From: Candidatus Melainabacteria bacterium
GTDB lineage: Bacteria; Cyanobacteriota; Vampirovibrionia; 2-02-FULL-35-15
Reading direction: 5' to 3'
Assembly (NCBI GenBank): GCA_023250175.1
Contig: JAHFBD010000128.1
Span: 1 to 6,748 of the forward strand
Length of the DNA: 6,748 bases
Of the stretch, positions 5,245 to 6,748 are shown in pieces; within the stretch, counting starts at the first letter, position 1, and every line of letters begins with the position of its first letter. The position numbers were made by a program, and so were the translations under genes. Under the pieces are notes generated by a model. That model did not search any database. It saw only the letters and a list, made by a program, of their open reading frames with translations, and had not been told where the DNA came from.

Positions 5245-5991
5245 ATGCTGACAGAAAAACAACTAGAACATTACTCAAGACAAATAGTTTTATCTAACAT
5301 TGGACTTATTGGTCAGGAAAAACTTCTTAACAGCAAAGTACTTGTTGTCGGTGCTGGAGGATTAGGTTCAGCTACTCTTCTATACCTTGCAGCAAGTGGT
5401 ATTGGAACAATTGGGATTATAGATTTTGATACGGTTAGTCTATCAAACCTTCACAGACAAATAATTCATGACACTTCTGATTTAGAAAAACCAAAAGTAA
5501 CATCAGCAAAAGAAAAAATCAATAAATTAAATCCCGACACAAAAGTAATAGACTTTAATACCAAGCTAGACAAAAACAATATAAAAGATATCTTTAATGA
5601 TTTTGAAATTATCGTGGATGGATTAGATAACTTCAATGATAAGTTTTTAGTAAATGATCACTGTGTTTTATTAAATAAAAGACTTATACATGCTGGTGTA
5701 ATCGGCTTTGAAGGACAGATATTAACCATCATCCCAACAAAATCAGCATGTCTTAGATGTTATTTCCCAGACAAACAACCACAAGATCAAATGCAAAGCT
5801 GCAAAGACCTTGGTGTCTTGGGTCCTTGTGTTGGAGTTTTAAGCACATTACAGGCAACTGAAACAATTAAACTAATCTTAGACATTGGAAAACCACTTAC
5901 AAACAGAGTCTTAAAGTATAATGCTTTAGACAGTTTTTTTTATGAGTTTAAAATTAGTGGAATAAATAAAAGTTGTTCGATTTGTAATTAA
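5245..5991 (+). CDS. ThiF/MoeB/HesA-family E1-like adenylyltransferase
   Basis: These enzymes use ATP to adenylate the C-terminal Gly-Gly of a ubiquitin-like sulfur carrier (ThiS for thiamine, MoaD for molybdopterin, or a related protein), preparing it for thiocarboxylation. The 248-residue protein is complete and of ThiF/MoeB length, with no C-terminal rhodanese domain. It shows the N-terminal HYSRQIVL (9-16), the nucleotide loop GAGGLG (36-41), the DFDTVSLSNLHRQ segment (60-72) with Asp62, Asn68 and Arg71, Lys84, and DGLDN (125-129). It also has zinc-binding cysteine pairs CLRC (169-172) and CSIC (244-247), and Cys186 in SCKDLGVLGP at the position of the sulfur-handling cysteine of ThiF. 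Which carrier it serves cannot be told: no thiS, moaD or partner lies in the window. The ATG is fixed by the family N-terminus; another ATG at 5240 is out of frame and stops at once. Confidence 0.92.
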   Translation: MLTEKQLEHYSRQIVLSNIGLIGQEKLLNSKVLVVGAGGLGSATLLYLAASGIGTIGIIDFDTVSLSNLHRQIIHDTSDLEKPKVTSAKEKINKLNPDTKVIDFNTKLDKNNIKDIFNDFEIIVDGLDNFNDKFLVNDHCVLLNKRLIHAGVIGFEGQILTIIPTKSACLRCYFPDKQPQDQMQSCKDLGVLGPCVGVLSTLQATETIKLILDIGKPLTNRVLKYNALDSFFYEFKISGINKSCSICN

Positions 5992-6152
5992 GTTATTAGT
6001 TTTGCACTTGCTTTAGAAACTGCAGATGAAATTCTTGTACCAAATGAGGTAAACATTGAAACCACAGCTACCATAACTAACCCTAATAACATAGAATACT
6101 CTGCTATCGCTGCACCTTCTTCATCCCTAAAAAATAAATAAAGTAAATTCAT
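5988..6152 (-). CDS. Flp-type (type IVb) prepilin, 54 residues
   Basis: A short minus-strand frame starting at the ATG 6152-6150, with a good Shine-Dalgarno (TGAGG, five bases upstream). The protein opens MNLLYLFFRDEEG, then AAIAEYSMLLGL, a hydrophobic helix to about residue 36, and a small Ser/Ala/Lys-rich tail (SSAVSKASAKL). This is the exact plan of Flp/Fap pilins: a short leader ending in Gly13, the prepilin peptidase site before Ala14, Glu and Tyr at +5 and +6 of the mature chain, and a very short mature pilin (41 residues). Such pilins are polymerised into thin adhesive pili by Tad-type machinery; no tad, cpa or rcp gene is in the window, so the secretion apparatus must lie elsewhere if it exists. 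Its stop codon overlaps that of the convergent thiF-like gene. A 141-bp gap separates it from the upstream hydrolase gene. Confidence 0.88.
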   Translation of the reverse strand: MNLLYLFFRDEEGAAIAEYSMLLGLVMVAVVSMFTSFGTRISSAVSKASAKLIT

Positions 6153-6293
6153 GCTAACCTCATTGTTAACTTAACTATATAGCTTATGCCCATAATAAAA
6201 ATGCTTGCATCCCTATAAAAGTTAAATTTTATATCTCCGTTAATAGATTATTCCCTAGTTTTTATATTTACTAACAATTAACGTTTCATTAGT
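6153..6293. other. AT-rich intergenic region upstream of the Flp prepilin gene
   Basis: The 141 bp between the hydrolase stop and the prepilin start hold the prepilin Shine-Dalgarno (6158-6162, minus strand) and short palindromes such as GTTAAGTTAAC (minus strand, about 6165-6175) and CTATATAG (near 6175-6182). On the minus strand an ATGC-AA-GCAT stem at about 6200-6210 is followed by TTTTT; it is too short to be called a terminator. No convincing -35/-10 pair was found, but the pilin gene probably has its own promoter here because of the gap. Confidence 0.35.
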
Positions 6294-6748
6294 TTAAAGG
6301 AAAAAAGCTTTTAAAATATCATAGAATTTCTTATCAAGAAGCTTATCTATATCAAAATGATCTCCACCTTTTAAAATTAAAAGCTTTTTAGGTTTATTTG
6401 CAAGTTTATATAGTTTTTTAGAATGCTCAAGTGGAATAATAATATCCTCTGTGCCATGAACTATTAATATAGGACATTTGACTTTTTTTATTAATTCCTT
6501 GGAATTTAAAATATCATCTCTTATAAGATTTGGAGGAATAAAAGGATAAAGAATCTTAGCAGAATCTCTCAAGGAAGTGAAAGTTGTTTGAATTGCTACA
6601 GATTTTAATGGCTTTCTTGATGCAAGCTCAAGGGCAAGAGCTCCTCCCAACGAAGTTCCATACACTGATATATCTTGTGCTTTATAACCTCGTTTTATAA
6701 GATAGTCATATATAGCCTCTATATCCTGCACCACAAATTTTAAAGAAG
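6294..6748 (-). CDS. Alpha/beta hydrolase, C-terminal part, N-terminus beyond the right edge
   Basis: The minus-strand frame is open to the window edge, so the protein starts outside. A GTG at 6734-6732 is most likely an internal Val, because the residues before it (SLKF) continue a normal helix and no start signal is seen. About 150 residues are visible. They include the nucleophile elbow YGTSLGGALAL (Ser codon 6651-6653), the acid-bearing CPILIVHGTEDIIIP (Asp codon 6444-6446) and the catalytic His in GGDHFD (codon 6357-6359), so the catalytic triad is complete. The layout and the 'HGTED...P' and 'GGDHFD' signatures match the serine-hydrolase group of the ABHD13/Bem46 and dienelactone-hydrolase type. 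Substrate is unknown; ester, thioester or peptide-like substrates are all possible. The missing N-terminus would carry the oxyanion-hole HG motif and possibly a membrane anchor. Confidence 0.88.
   Translation of the reverse strand, partial: SLKFVVQDIEAIYDYLIKRGYKAQDISVYGTSLGGALALELASRKPLKSVAIQTTFTSLRDSAKILYPFIPPNLIRDDILNSKELIKKVKCPILIVHGTEDIIIPLEHSKKLYKLANKPKKLLILKGGDHFDIDKLLDKKFYDILKAFFL

Noticed and set aside
5240..5251. ATG at 5240 as the start of the thiF-like gene
   Set aside because: It is out of frame and reaches a TGA after three codons.
6190..6225. Possible riboswitch or terminator upstream of the prepilin gene
   Set aside because: The ATGC-AA-GCAT stem is only four base pairs with a two-base loop, and no conserved riboswitch core was recognised.
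6732..6734. GTG as the start of the alpha/beta hydrolase
   Set aside because: The frame stays open to the window edge with sensible residues before it, and a start here would remove the N-terminal strands and oxyanion-hole region the fold needs. The gene is treated as partial.
1..6748. CRISPR array, insertion sequence, toxin-antitoxin or defence system
   Set aside because: No regularly spaced identical repeats, transposase motifs, terminal inverted repeats or defence-protein motifs were seen on either strand.

Overview
This AT-rich 6.7 kb window reads as ordinary bacterial chromosome with closely spaced genes. Several features point to the cyanobacterial/melainabacterial (Vampirovibrionia) side of the tree. 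One is a NIL-domain protein fused to a two-cluster ferredoxin, of the short type typical of cyanobacteria. Another is a RodA carrying an extra membrane segment before its catalytic loop, as I remember cyanobacterial RodA doing. No photosynthesis gene is visible, and the low GC would suit a non-photosynthetic relative. This placement is inference from protein character, not from a search.

Left edge, minus strand: the start of fabF (fatty-acid elongation) runs off the window. Just upstream, on the same strand, is a NarL/LuxR-type regulator whose receiver domain has lost its phosphorylation residues. A 171-bp intergenic region with small repeats separates it from a divergent gene for a short exported protein of unknown function.

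Centre, plus strand: rpsA (ribosomal protein S1, four S1 repeats), rodA (peptidoglycan glycosyltransferase of cell elongation) and the NIL-ferredoxin follow one another with gaps of 52 and 9 bp, probably co-transcribed at least in part. They end against a small minus-strand ORF for a secreted acidic peptide; a degenerate 7-bp tandem repeat lies over its stop codon. A 239-bp intergenic region with a perfect 8-bp dyad then leads to a ThiF/MoeB/HesA-type E1-like adenylyltransferase, whose TATAAT box is so close to its ATG that the mRNA may be nearly leaderless.

Right edge, minus strand: immediately convergent with the E1-like gene, and sharing a TTAA stop tetranucleotide with it, is a 54-residue Flp-type (type IVb) prepilin gene that is easy to miss because of its size. 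Upstream of it on the same strand is the C-terminal part of an alpha/beta hydrolase that runs off the window.

Most genes are housekeeping. The least expected items are the lone Flp pilin, the phosphorylation-dead regulator, the secreted acidic peptide and the short intergenic repeats. I did not see a CRISPR array, transposon, tRNA, rRNA or recognisable defence system.
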